In this document: positions 44,601 through 54,208 of the stretch, piece after piece
Layout of the letters: every line of letters starts with the position of its first letter
Position numbering within the stretch: the first letter of the stretch is position 1
Notes under the pieces: generated by a model
The model's input: the letters and a program-made list of their open reading frames with translations, nothing else
Told to the model about the DNA's origin: nothing
The model's database searches: none
DNA from: Lactonifactor sp. BIOML-A5
Lineage (GTDB): Bacteria; Bacillota; Clostridia; Lachnospirales; Lachnospiraceae
Direction: 5' to 3'
Length of the DNA: 64,000 bases
Assembly: GCF_009677585.1 (NCBI RefSeq)
Contig: NZ_WKYV01000015.1
Span: 121,625-185,624, forward strand
Made by a program: the position numbers and the translations under genes

Positions 44601-46748
44601 ATGAAAAAAAACAAAGGAATAGTTGTTTTAATTCTGACAGTGCTGATTACCGGTTTCCTGGTATTTACAGCAGCCGTGGGAATTGGGCCTACCGGAACAG
44701 GGGCGGCAAAACACATTAAGACAGGTCTCGATCTGGCCGGCGGTGTCAGCATAACCTATGAGACGAAAGCAGAGAACCCAAGCGCCTCCGATATGTCTGA
44801 TACTATCTATAAGCTTCAGAAACGTGTGGAGCAGTACAGTACAGAGGCTCAGGTGTACCAGGAGGGAAATAACCGAATCAGTGTGGAAATCCCAGGTGCT
44901 ACAGATGCCAATGCCATTCTTACGGAATTAGGCAAGCCGGGATCTCTGCAGTTTATGGATACAGAGGGAAATGTAGTTCTTGAAGGCAGCGATGTGGCGG
45001 ACGCCCAGGGTGTGGTAGGCGAAGATAATACCACAAAGAACAAACAGTACGTGGTAAGCCTGACGCTGACAAAAGAGGGCGCCGCAAAGTTTGCCGAGGC
45101 AACAGAGGCTAACTTAAATAAACAGATTGCTATTGTCTACGACAATGAAACATTGAGTGCCCCTGTGGTGCAGAGCGTAATTTCTGACGGGAATGCACAG
45201 ATAACAGGTATGAGCAGTATTGAAGAAGCCAAGAACCTGGCATCTGCAATCAGAATTGGTTCTCTGAAGCTGGAGCTTCAGGAACTGCGTTCTAATGTAG
45301 TGGCGGCTCAGTTGGGTACTCAGGCGATTAATACCAGTGTGAAGGCAGCCGGTATTGGTCTGGCGCTGGTGATTTTGTTTATGATTATCGTGTACCTGAT
45401 TCCCGGACTGGTATCCGGTATTGCACTTATCATCTATGTATGTCTGGATCTTATCTGTCTGAATGCATTTGATCTGACACTGACCCTTCCGGGTATCGCA
45501 GGTATTATCCTGTCCATCGGTATGGCTGTGGACGCTAATGTTATTATCTATGCCAGAATCAAAGAGGAGATTGCTTCCGGAAAATCTGTGAGAACCTCAC
45601 TACAGTCAGGATTTAAAAAGGCATTTTCTGCTATTTTTGATGGCAATATAACTACCTTAATCGCTGCCTTTGTGCTGAACTGGCTGGGATCAGGAAGCGT
45701 CAAGGGATTCGCTCAGACTCTGGCCCTTGGTATTGTTTTATCTATGTTTACCGCACTGGTGGTATCCAGACTGATTATCTATGCGTTATATGCAGTCGGA
45801 GTCAGAGACGCTAAGTTCTACGGTAAAATCAAACCCAGAGAGCCAATTAATTTTCTGGGAAAGAAAAAGATTTTCTTTGCCATATCCATTGTACTAGTGC
45901 TGCTGGCACCTGTTATGATGGGGGTAAATCAGGCTTCCTCAGGGAAGGCATTGAATTACAGCCTGGAATTCGTGGGAGGTACTTCTACGAATGTAACTTT
46001 TAACGAAGATTTAAGCATGGATGAGATAGACAGCAAGGTAGTTCCTCTTGTGGAAGATATCACCGGAGACGCTAATGTACAGCCTACAAAGGTAGTAAAT
46101 TCCAACCAGGTAATCATCAAGACAAGAACTCTGTCAGTGGATGAAAGAGAAGCGCTGAACAAAGCTATGGTGGATAATTTCCAGGTAGATGAGACCAAGA
46201 TTACTACAGAGAGTATCTCCTCCACGATCAGCGGAGAGATGAGAAAAGACGCGGTCATCGCAGTGGTGGTAGCTACCCTGCTGATGCTGGTGTATATCTG
46301 GTTCCGCTTCAAAGATATCCGCTTTGCCAGCAGCGCCGTACTGGCTCTGATACATGACGTGCTGGTGGTGCTGGCATTCTACGCCATTGCCAAAATCTCT
46401 ATCAGCAATACCTTTATCGCATGTATGCTGACCATTGTTGGGTATTCCATCAATGCTACCATTGTTATCTTTGACCGTATCCGTGAGAATAAGGGTATGA
46501 TGAAGAAAAAGGATGAGCTTGCTACAATTGTTAATGCAAGTATCACACAGACGCTGACCAGAAGTATTTATACTTCTCTGACTACCTTTATTATGGTATT
46601 TCTGCTGTTTGTCATGGGTGTATCTTCTATCCGGGAATTTGCACTTCCTCTGATGGTGGGCATTCTCTGCGGTGCATATTCTTCTGTATGCATTACAGGT
46701 GCACTGTGGTATGTGATGAAGACAAAGATTGGAAAAAATAGAGCATAA
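44601..46748 (+). CDS. secDF: Fused protein translocase subunit SecDF
   Basis: 715 residues. SecD and SecF are joined in one chain of about 12 helices that uses ion flow to pull proteins through SecYEG. SecD half: DLAGGVSITYET, LPGIAGIILSIGMAVDANVI. SecF half: LEFVGGTSTNVTF, IVGYSINATIVIFDRIRENK. It follows scfB by 27 bases, which could couple its expression to the SCIFF locus. Confidence 0.96.
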   Translation: MKKNKGIVVLILTVLITGFLVFTAAVGIGPTGTGAAKHIKTGLDLAGGVSITYETKAENPSASDMSDTIYKLQKRVEQYSTEAQVYQEGNNRISVEIPGATDANAILTELGKPGSLQFMDTEGNVVLEGSDVADAQGVVGEDNTTKNKQYVVSLTLTKEGAAKFAEATEANLNKQIAIVYDNETLSAPVVQSVISDGNAQITGMSSIEEAKNLASAIRIGSLKLELQELRSNVVAAQLGTQAINTSVKAAGIGLALVILFMIIVYLIPGLVSGIALIIYVCLDLICLNAFDLTLTLPGIAGIILSIGMAVDANVIIYARIKEEIASGKSVRTSLQSGFKKAFSAIFDGNITTLIAAFVLNWLGSGSVKGFAQTLALGIVLSMFTALVVSRLIIYALYAVGVRDAKFYGKIKPREPINFLGKKKIFFAISIVLVLLAPVMMGVNQASSGKALNYSLEFVGGTSTNVTFNEDLSMDEIDSKVVPLVEDITGDANVQPTKVVNSNQVIIKTRTLSVDEREALNKAMVDNFQVDETKITTESISSTISGEMRKDAVIAVVVATLLMLVYIWFRFKDIRFASSAVLALIHDVLVVLAFYAIAKISISNTFIACMLTIVGYSINATIVIFDRIRENKGMMKKKDELATIVNASITQTLTRSIYTSLTTFIMVFLLFVMGVSSIREFALPLMVGILCGAYSSVCITGALWYVMKTKIGKNRA

Positions 46749-46757
46749 TACAAGCTT

Positions 46758-46784
46758 CAGGGGATGTCCGACGGGCATCCCCTG
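46758..46784 (+). terminator. Hairpin between secDF and recJ
   Basis: Perfect CAGGGGATG/CATCCCCTG stem (46758-46766 and 46776-46784) with an inner CC/GG. The following run is only TAATGTTTTA, so it is probably a partial terminator. Confidence 0.55.
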
Positions 46785-46807
46785 TAATGTTTTACAGGAG
46801 GAAAACC

Positions 46808-48523
46808 ATGGAACGATGGATGATAACAGCGAAAAGTGCAGACTTTAATAGGATCGGGGAGGAATTCCGGATTGACCCCGTGATCGCCAGACTGATACGC
46901 AACCGGGATATTGTTGGGGATGACGCAATCCGGGAGTATCTTTACGGCACCCTGGGGGATCTTCCCTCATGGACACGGATGAAAGGCCTCAGGGAGGCAG
47001 TTTCTCTGATTTATATGAAAATTGAGGAGAGAAAAAACATCCGTATTATCGGAGATTATGATATTGACGGAGTTTGTTCTACCTACATATTGCTTCAGGG
47101 GCTCCGGCAGGCAGGAGCGTCTGTAGATATTGATATTCCAGATCGGATAAAGGATGGATACGGCCTGAACGAAGAACTCATTGCCAGAGCTTATGAGCAG
47201 GGGATTGACACCATTATTACCTGTGACAACGGGATCAGCGCATCAGAACAGATTGCCTACGGAAAAGAGCTGGGAATGACTATTGTGGTGACAGATCATC
47301 ATGAGGTTCCTTTTCAGGAGACGGAAGGAGGGGAAATTAAGGAGATCCTTCCCCCTGCGGATGTGGTAGTAAATCCAAAACAGAAGGAGTGCAGATATCC
47401 CTTTAAAGGCCTCTGCGGAGCCGGTGTGGCATACAAGCTTGTATGCGGGCTGTTTGAGCATTTGGGGGTTTCCAAAGACGCACTGGAAGAATTACTGGAA
47501 TTTGTGGCCATTGCCACAGTAGGGGATGTGATGGACCTGCAGGGGGAAAACAGAATTCTGGTAAAGGAAGGACTGAAGCGCATACAAAACACCAGGAATA
47601 CTGGCCTCAGGGAACTTATTCGGGCCAATCAGCTGGAGGACAGGAAGATTACCTCCTACCATATCGGTTTTATTCTGGGGCCATGTATGAATGCAAGCGG
47701 ACGTCTTAGCACAGCCAAGAGAGCCTTGTCTCTTCTGGAATGCCGGGATCCGTCAGAGGCCGCAGTGCTGGCCCAGGATCTCAAGAGCCTCAATGACAGC
47801 AGAAAGGATATGACGGCAAAGGCCACAGAGGAAGCCGTGCAGATGGTAGAGAACACGTCTTTGGGCCGGGACAAAGTGCTGGTGATCTACCTGCCGGAGT
47901 GCCATGAGAGTCTGGCGGGAATTGTGGCAGGAAGAATCCGTGAAAGGTATGGAAAGCCTGCGTTTGTACTTACCAGAGCGGAGGAAGGGGTCAAGGGATC
48001 CGGCAGATCTATTGAGGCATTTCATATGTTTCATGAGCTGGTGAAATGCCGGGAATACCTGACAAAATTCGGAGGGCACCCCATGGCCGCAGGGCTGTCC
48101 CTGGAAGAAAAGAATATTGAACCATTCAGGGAAAAGATAAACAGCGGCTGCAGCCTTACGGAGGAGGACTTTGTCACTAAAGTGCTCATTGATGTCCCCA
48201 TGCCCCTGAATTATATAAACAAAAACCTCATCAGCCAGCTGAGTCTCTTAGAGCCATTTGGAAAGGGAAACCAAAAACCCTTGTTTGCCCAGAAAAAATT
48301 GAGACTTATGGGAGCGAGAGTTTTTGGGAAGAATAAAAATGTAGTAAAAATGAAGGCGGTAGATGAGACGGGTTATCCCATGGAGGCTGTTTACTTTGGG
48401 GACGGAGAAGCATTTGTGCAGGAGATCCGTCAAAAAGAGGAGTGGAGTGTGGCATATTATCCGGAGCTGAACAGTTATATGGGAAGAGAGACTTTACAAA
48501 TCGTAGTTCAGAATTTACAATAG
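46808..48523 (+). CDS. recJ: Single-stranded-DNA-specific exonuclease RecJ
   Basis: 571 residues. 5'-3' ssDNA exonuclease of the DHH family, used in recombination and mismatch repair. Metal motifs IIGDYDIDGVCSTY, ITCDNGISA and VVTDHHEVPF; DHHA1 region with ESLAGIVAGRIRERYGKP and GSGRSIEAF; OB-type C-terminal domain. ATG 46808 has CAGGAGG 5 bases upstream; the 46787 start is rejected. Confidence 0.95.
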   Translation: MERWMITAKSADFNRIGEEFRIDPVIARLIRNRDIVGDDAIREYLYGTLGDLPSWTRMKGLREAVSLIYMKIEERKNIRIIGDYDIDGVCSTYILLQGLRQAGASVDIDIPDRIKDGYGLNEELIARAYEQGIDTIITCDNGISASEQIAYGKELGMTIVVTDHHEVPFQETEGGEIKEILPPADVVVNPKQKECRYPFKGLCGAGVAYKLVCGLFEHLGVSKDALEELLEFVAIATVGDVMDLQGENRILVKEGLKRIQNTRNTGLRELIRANQLEDRKITSYHIGFILGPCMNASGRLSTAKRALSLLECRDPSEAAVLAQDLKSLNDSRKDMTAKATEEAVQMVENTSLGRDKVLVIYLPECHESLAGIVAGRIRERYGKPAFVLTRAEEGVKGSGRSIEAFHMFHELVKCREYLTKFGGHPMAAGLSLEEKNIEPFREKINSGCSLTEEDFVTKVLIDVPMPLNYINKNLISQLSLLEPFGKGNQKPLFAQKKLRLMGARVFGKNKNVVKMKAVDETGYPMEAVYFGDGEAFVQEIRQKEEWSVAYYPELNSYMGRETLQIVVQNLQ

Positions 48524-48526
48524 AAT

Positions 48527-48555
48527 TTGATTCTGCAAAAAAAAGATGCTATAAT
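48527..48555 (+). promoter_or_regulatory. Promoter of apt-rel
   Basis: TTGATT (48527-48532), 17-base spacer, TATAAT (48550-48555). Confidence 0.75.
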
Positions 48556-48564
48556 GTCTGTAAA

Positions 48565-48612
48565 ATGCAGTTTTTGTGTCGTAATATGGAGAGATAGAAA
48601 GAAAAACTGCAT
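48565..48612 (+). other. Leader stem-loop before apt
   Basis: ATGCAGTTTTT (48565-48575) pairs perfectly with 48602-48612 around a purine-rich 26-nt loop containing GGAGAG. It starts almost at the predicted transcription start and ends 13 bases before the AAGGAG of apt. No purine-riboswitch core is present. Confidence 0.5.
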
Positions 48613-48638
48613 AAGACGCAGTTAAGGAGATAATTGAA

Positions 48639-49163
48639 ATGAAGAAAGTGGAAGATTACGTAAGAAGTATCCCGGATTTCCCGGAGGAAGGTATTATCTT
48701 TAGGGATATAACAAGTGTACTGCAGGATGCGGACGGGCTGCAGCTGGCAGTGGATTCTATGCAGAATCTTGTAAAGGATTTGGATATAGATGTGGTTGTG
48801 GGCACAGAGTCCAGAGGATTTATATTTGGTGTTCCTATTGCATACAATCTTCATAAGCCTTTTGTGCCGGTGCGCAAAAAGGGAAAGCTGCCCTGCGAGA
48901 CGCTGGCAATGGAGTATGATTTGGAATACGGCAGCGCAGAGATTGAAATTCATACAGATGCCATTAAACCCGGACAGAAGGTTGTGGTTGTAGACGATCT
49001 CATTGCAACCGGAGGTACCATTGAAGCTGCCGTAAAGCTTGTGGAGGAACTGGGAGGAGAAGTGGTAAAGATTATCTTCCTCATGGAGCTGGCAGGCTTA
49101 AAGGGCAGGGAGAGACTGAAGGGTTACGATGTAGCGTCTGTCATCTGTTATGACGGAAAATAA
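48639..49163 (+). CDS. apt: Adenine phosphoribosyltransferase
   Basis: 174 residues, type I phosphoribosyltransferase that salvages adenine to AMP using PRPP. PDFPEEGIIFRDIT at the N-terminus, VGTESRGFIFG, KKGKLPCETL, and the PRPP loop VVVVDDLIATGGTIEAA. Its place directly before rel is the classic Firmicutes order. Confidence 0.97.
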   Translation: MKKVEDYVRSIPDFPEEGIIFRDITSVLQDADGLQLAVDSMQNLVKDLDIDVVVGTESRGFIFGVPIAYNLHKPFVPVRKKGKLPCETLAMEYDLEYGSAEIEIHTDAIKPGQKVVVVDDLIATGGTIEAAVKLVEELGGEVVKIIFLMELAGLKGRERLKGYDVASVICYDGK

Positions 49164-49183
49164 ATTGGTAGGTGAGCAAACGA

Positions 49184-51487
49184 ATGGAAAATGAACACAC
49201 AGTAGATCGGGAAGAAAAGTTATATAAAATCAAAAAGGCAGACGAAAGCGTCAAGGCCATGGAAGATTTTACCAGCCCCTCAGTATTATATGAAGAGCTT
49301 ATTTCCAGTGTCAGAAAATACCATCCGTCCACCGATATTACCATGATAGAGAAAGCCTATCAAATCGCCAGAGATGCTCATGAGGGGCAAGCGCGGAAGT
49401 CTGGAGAACCCTATATCATCCATCCCCTGTGCGTGGCAATTATACTGGCTGACCTGGAGCTGGATAAGGAAACCATCGTTGCCGGCCTTCTGCACGATGT
49501 CGTGGAAGATACCGTAATGACCACGGATGAAATCATCCGGGAGTTTGGCGAAGAGGTAGCGCTTCTGGTGGATGGAGTTACAAAACTGGGACAGCTGTCC
49601 TACTCAGCCGACAAAGTGGAGGTACAGGCAGAGAATCTGAGAAAGATGTTTCTGGCTATGGCCAAGGATATCCGGGTTATACTCATCAAACTGGCTGACC
49701 GTCTTCACAATATGCGTACCCTGAAGTATATGCCGGAGCATAAGCAGAAGGATAAGGCGAGAGAGACGATGGACATCTATGCTCCCATTGCCCAGCGTCT
49801 TGGTATCTCTAAGATTAAAGTGGAACTGGATGACCTGGCGCTGAAATATCTCAAGCCGGAAGTCTACTATGACCTTGTAGAGAAGATCTCTTTAAAAAAG
49901 AGTCAGAGAGAAGAGTTCGTGGGCAGTATTGTGGGCGAGGTCCGGAAGCATATTGAAGCAGCTAATATACATGCGCAGATAGACGGAAGAGTAAAACACT
50001 TTTTCAGCATCTATAAAAAGATGGTGAATCAGGATAAGACCCTGGATCAGATTTATGATCTCTTTGCGGTGCGTATCATAGTGGATACGGTCAAAGACTG
50101 CTATGCGGCTTTGGGAATTATACATGAGATGTATAAGCCGATTCCGGGAAGATTTAAAGATTATATCGCCATGCCGAAGCCTAATATGTACCAGTCATTA
50201 CATACGACGCTGATAGGACCTACAGGACAGCCCTTTGAGATTCAGATTCGTACTTTTGAGATGCACCGGACGGCAGAGTATGGCATCGCCGCTCACTGGA
50301 AGTATAAAGAAGCTTCTGACGGCAAAAAAAGCGTGAGCCAGCAGGAAGAAGAGAAGCTGAGCTGGCTGCGGCAGATTCTGGAATGGCAGCGGGATATGTC
50401 GGATAACCGGGAATTTATGAGCCTTCTGAAAAGTGATTTAGACTTATTTGCAGAGAATGTATATTGTTTTACCCCTGCAGGAGATGTAAAAACCTTGCCT
50501 AACGGTTCCACGCCAATTGACTTTGCGTACAGCATTCACAGTGCGGTGGGCAATAAGATGGTGGGAGCCAGAGTGAACGGAAAGCTGGTCCCTATAGAAT
50601 ACGTTATTAAAAACGGGGACAGAATTGAAGTAATCACCTCACAGAATTCCAAGGGACCCAGCAGGGACTGGCTGAAGGTAGTGAAAAGTACCCAGGCAAA
50701 AAACAAGATTAACCAATGGTTTAAACAAGAATTAAAGGAAGACAATATTTCCAAGGGCAAGGATATGCTGAGCCAATATGCCAAAGCCAAGGGTGTGGCT
50801 CTGGGCAGCCTTACGAAAAATAAATACATGGAATCTGTGATGCGCAAATACGGCTTCCGTGATTGGGATTCTGTACTGGCAGCCCTTGGGCATGGGGGAC
50901 TGAAAGAGGGCCAGGTGCTGAATAAGCTCATGGAAAGCTATGAGAAAGAGCATAAAAAAGAGCTGACAGACGAACAGGTGCTGGAAGCGGCGGCGGAGGC
51001 CAAAGAAAAGCTTCCGGTGGGCAAGTCCAAAAATGGAATTGTGGTGAAAGGGATTCACGATGTGGCAGTACGCTTTTCCAAATGCTGCAGCCCAATACCG
51101 GGAGATGAAATTGTTGGCTTTGTCACCCGTGGGCGGGGGGTATCTATCCACCGCACGGACTGTGTGAATGTGCTGCATATGTCAGAGGCTGACAGGGCGC
51201 GTCTCATCGACGCGGAATGGCAGGTGCCGGACGTGGCCCATAGTGAGCTGTACACAGCTGAGATTAATGTGTACGCTACCAACAGGACAGGACTCCTGGT
51301 AGATATCTCACGAATCTTTACGGAGCGGAGAATTGACTTAAGCGCAGTGAATACCAGGACGACAAAGCAGGGGACGGCTACGATCAGTATGTCTTTTGAT
51401 ATCAGGAGCAAGGAAGAACTGCACAGTTTAGTTGAAAAAATCAGGCAGGTGGACAGTGTCATTGACATTGAGCGTACCACCGGTTAG
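49184..51487 (+). CDS. relA: Bifunctional (p)ppGpp synthetase/hydrolase
   Basis: 767 residues, Rel type. HD hydrolase domain with AGLLHDVVEDTVMT, synthetase with RIIVDTVKDCYAALG and PKPNMYQSLHTTLIGP, TGS domain (FTPAGDVKTLPNGSTPIDFA), zinc-finger-like CCSPIPGDEIVGF and C-terminal ACT. Both catalytic sites look intact. ATG 49184 is favoured because AGGTGAG serves as its ribosome site; the GTG at 49172 lies within that site. Confidence 0.96.
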   Translation: MENEHTVDREEKLYKIKKADESVKAMEDFTSPSVLYEELISSVRKYHPSTDITMIEKAYQIARDAHEGQARKSGEPYIIHPLCVAIILADLELDKETIVAGLLHDVVEDTVMTTDEIIREFGEEVALLVDGVTKLGQLSYSADKVEVQAENLRKMFLAMAKDIRVILIKLADRLHNMRTLKYMPEHKQKDKARETMDIYAPIAQRLGISKIKVELDDLALKYLKPEVYYDLVEKISLKKSQREEFVGSIVGEVRKHIEAANIHAQIDGRVKHFFSIYKKMVNQDKTLDQIYDLFAVRIIVDTVKDCYAALGIIHEMYKPIPGRFKDYIAMPKPNMYQSLHTTLIGPTGQPFEIQIRTFEMHRTAEYGIAAHWKYKEASDGKKSVSQQEEEKLSWLRQILEWQRDMSDNREFMSLLKSDLDLFAENVYCFTPAGDVKTLPNGSTPIDFAYSIHSAVGNKMVGARVNGKLVPIEYVIKNGDRIEVITSQNSKGPSRDWLKVVKSTQAKNKINQWFKQELKEDNISKGKDMLSQYAKAKGVALGSLTKNKYMESVMRKYGFRDWDSVLAALGHGGLKEGQVLNKLMESYEKEHKKELTDEQVLEAAAEAKEKLPVGKSKNGIVVKGIHDVAVRFSKCCSPIPGDEIVGFVTRGRGVSIHRTDCVNVLHMSEADRARLIDAEWQVPDVAHSELYTAEINVYATNRTGLLVDISRIFTERRIDLSAVNTRTTKQGTATISMSFDIRSKEELHSLVEKIRQVDSVIDIERTTG

Positions 51488-51495
51488 GAGTTGCT

Positions 51496-52128
51496 ATGGG
51501 AATGTTAGAGCTTAGGTATCTTCCTGTGGGTATGGGAGCGACCAATTGTTATTTAGTTATGAATAAAGATACCAGGGAGCTGGTGATTATAGATCCGGGG
51601 GATGACCCGGCAAAGATTAAACAGGCTGTATCAAAAATAGAGGGAAAGCCGGTGGCTGTTCTTCTGACACATGGTCACTACGATCACATGATGGCCTCAA
51701 ATCAGGTAAAAAAAGAATATCATATTCCTATCTATGCGCCGAGGGCAGAACGGGAGGTTCTGGCAGATTCCGCCAAGAATCTGTCTGGAGGCTGGATGAT
51801 GAAGCCCTACCATGTACAGACAGATTACTGGGCTGAGGATGGTGAGGTTCTGCATCTGGCAGGATTTGAGATTCGTATGATTCTTACTCCCGGGCACACG
51901 GAAGGGTCCTGCTGTTATTACATGGAAGAGGAACATGTGGTTTTCTGCGGGGATACTATCTTTCTGGAATCCTGTGGGAGAACAGACCTGCCTACGGGGG
52001 ATATGTCGCAGATAAGAAAAAGTATTCACATAATCCTGGACACGGTTCCGGATGATACGGAACTGTATCCGGGTCACGGAGAAGCTACCACAGCAGCCCA
52101 TGAAAAGGCTTTTAATCCCTTTGTGTAG
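51496..52128 (+). CDS. Metallo-beta-lactamase-fold hydrolase (glyoxalase II-like)
   Basis: 210 residues with the THGHYDHM metal motif, LTPGHTEGS, FCGDTIF and YPGHG. The size and motifs fit the stand-alone YcbL/GloB-like hydrolases; substrate unknown. It sits 9 bases after rel and 16 before hemZ. Confidence 0.93.
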   Translation: MGMLELRYLPVGMGATNCYLVMNKDTRELVIIDPGDDPAKIKQAVSKIEGKPVAVLLTHGHYDHMMASNQVKKEYHIPIYAPRAEREVLADSAKNLSGGWMMKPYHVQTDYWAEDGEVLHLAGFEIRMILTPGHTEGSCCYYMEEEHVVFCGDTIFLESCGRTDLPTGDMSQIRKSIHIILDTVPDDTELYPGHGEATTAAHEKAFNPFV

Positions 52129-52143
52129 GCCGGGGGACAGAAG

Positions 52144-53631
52144 ATGACAGGAATCGAATTTAATGAGAGAGATTTTGAATATGATGTATATACGCTGGTG
52201 AAAGCCTTTTATCCCCGGGAAGAGCTTCGGATATTCTACGAAGGGGAGGCAGAGAAGGAAGCAGAGAAGAAGCTGTGCCAGACCTTGCTTCAGGTATTGT
52301 ACCAGGAAGGAAAGGCATCATTATTCGTCTATCAGGCAGGGCAATGCTCCGTTTCGGATGCCATTGCCCTGGATTGTGTAGACAGGAAAACAGCCAAGAA
52401 CAGGCTGAAACAGATGGTGTACAGAAACCTGGCAAAGCTCACAGGCAGAGAGCTGCCCTGGGGGAACCTTACCGGGATACGCCCGACCAAGATCGCCATG
52501 GGGCTGATTGAGTCAGGCATGTCCAATGCAGAGGCCGCTGATTATATGCGCAAAAACTATTATACCAGCAATGAAAAGACAGCGCTGGCGATTACCATTG
52601 CCAACAGAGAAAGGGTGCTGCTTGAGCCTGTGGATTATGAAAACGGCTATAGTTTGTATATCGGAATCCCGTTCTGCCCTTCCATCTGCCTGTATTGTTC
52701 CTTCAGCTCTTATCCTCTGGAACGGTGGAAGGACAGAGTAGACGAATATCTGGATGCCCTCTTAAAAGAGCTGGATTTTATCAGCGAGACCATGAAGAAC
52801 CGAAGGCTGGACACGATTTATATAGGGGGAGGAACCCCCACTACCCTCACCCCCAGGCAGACAGAGCGTCTCCTCACCCATGTGGAGCACAGATTTCCCC
52901 TGGAGCAGGTAAAAGAATTCACAATAGAAGCCGGCAGACCTGACAGTATTACCCGGGAGAAACTGGAGACAGTGCGCAGATATCCGGTTACCAGGATCTC
53001 AGTGAATCCCCAGACCATGAATCAGAGAACTCTGGACCTCATTGGGAGAAAACATTCTGTGGAGGATATCCGGGAGGCATTTGCCCTGGCCAGGGAAACC
53101 GGATTTGACAATATTAACATGGACCTTATCGTGGGCCTGCCCGGGGAGACAAAGGATGACGTAACCTGTACGTTAGAGGAAGTGAAGAAACTTTCCCCGG
53201 ACAGTTTAACCGTGCACTCACTGGCAGTGAAAAGAGCAGCCCGGCTGAATATGTTTAAAGAACAGTATCAGGAGATGACCTTTGAGAATAACCAGGAGAT
53301 TATGGATATGGTGCAGGACTGTGCCAGAAGTATGGGGATGGGTCCCTATTATCTGTACCGGCAGAAGAATATGACAGGCAATCTTGAAAATGTTGGGTAT
53401 GCAAGGGTTGACAAAGCAGGAATATACAATATACTGATTATGGAAGAAAAGCAGACCATTATTGCTGCCGGAGCGGGTGCATCCACAAAACTGGTATTTG
53501 ACAGCGGCAGGCGCATTGAGCGGGTGGAAAATGTGAAAGATGTAACCCATTATATTACCAGAATAGACGAGATGATTGAGAGAAAACGTGTGGGAATTGC
53601 CACTTATCTGCAGGAAGGAGAATTCAGATGA
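52144..53631 (+). CDS. hemZ: Coproporphyrinogen dehydrogenase-like radical SAM protein HemZ
   Basis: 495 residues. The radical SAM motif CPSICLYC lies in YIGIPFCPSICLYCSFSSY after a long N-terminal domain (about 1-165) typical of HemZ. YIGGGTPT and NMDLIVGLPGE follow. HemZ relatives are annotated as oxygen-independent coproporphyrinogen III oxidases, but no other heme gene is nearby, so the real role here is open. Overlaps the next gene by ATGA. Confidence 0.93.
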   Translation: MTGIEFNERDFEYDVYTLVKAFYPREELRIFYEGEAEKEAEKKLCQTLLQVLYQEGKASLFVYQAGQCSVSDAIALDCVDRKTAKNRLKQMVYRNLAKLTGRELPWGNLTGIRPTKIAMGLIESGMSNAEAADYMRKNYYTSNEKTALAITIANRERVLLEPVDYENGYSLYIGIPFCPSICLYCSFSSYPLERWKDRVDEYLDALLKELDFISETMKNRRLDTIYIGGGTPTTLTPRQTERLLTHVEHRFPLEQVKEFTIEAGRPDSITREKLETVRRYPVTRISVNPQTMNQRTLDLIGRKHSVEDIREAFALARETGFDNINMDLIVGLPGETKDDVTCTLEEVKKLSPDSLTVHSLAVKRAARLNMFKEQYQEMTFENNQEIMDMVQDCARSMGMGPYYLYRQKNMTGNLENVGYARVDKAGIYNILIMEEKQTIIAAGAGASTKLVFDSGRRIERVENVKDVTHYITRIDEMIERKRVGIATYLQEGEFR

Positions 53632-54185
53632 CGGATTTCCGGCGGGATCAGGAACCCCATCATTTGATTAGCTTTGATCTGGAAGAAGAGATCGAACACG
53701 GCATCCGGGTGAGCAATCTGGCTTATCAGACAGCTCAGGGGCTTGGACTGGAGGAGGAGAAGTCATATGAGCTGGCAGTTGCGGGAGTTCTCCATGACAT
53801 CGGCAAGCTAAAGCTGGCAGGTTACATCGCAGGCATTGAAAACCCTCTGGTTGTGGAAGAACTAAAATATGTGCGGCTTCATTCTACTCTGAGCCATGAG
53901 ATACTGAAGGAGAGAAACTATTCTCCTTTTATTTTGAGAAGTGTGTATTATCATCACGAGAATTTTGACGGATCCGGATATCCGGAGCATCTGGCAGGGG
54001 AGACTATACCTTTTGGGGCAAGGATTCTGAGAGTGTGCGATGTCTTTGCGGCATTGACTACGGATCGCCCGTACCGTAAAAAGTTTGATAAATATACAGC
54101 TCTGGAAATGATGATTGATGAAGTAAAGAATTATGACATGCTGATTTTTCTGACCTTTCAGAAGATTGTGCATGAAGAATTTTAA
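53628..54185 (+). CDS. Compact HD-GYP domain protein
   Basis: 185 residues, a stand-alone HD-GYP domain. Metal and signature residues are all there: His in EHGIRVS, HDIGKL, RLHSTLSHEIL, YYHHENFDGSGYP and RVCDVFAALTTDRPY. It may hydrolyse c-di-GMP or a related nucleotide. No sensor domain is attached. It is coupled to hemZ (ATGA overlap) and followed by hisS. Confidence 0.88.
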   Translation: MTDFRRDQEPHHLISFDLEEEIEHGIRVSNLAYQTAQGLGLEEEKSYELAVAGVLHDIGKLKLAGYIAGIENPLVVEELKYVRLHSTLSHEILKERNYSPFILRSVYYHHENFDGSGYPEHLAGETIPFGARILRVCDVFAALTTDRPYRKKFDKYTALEMMIDEVKNYDMLIFLTFQKIVHEEF

Positions 54186-54208
54186 ACATGAAAGAGAGGA
54201 GAACAACT

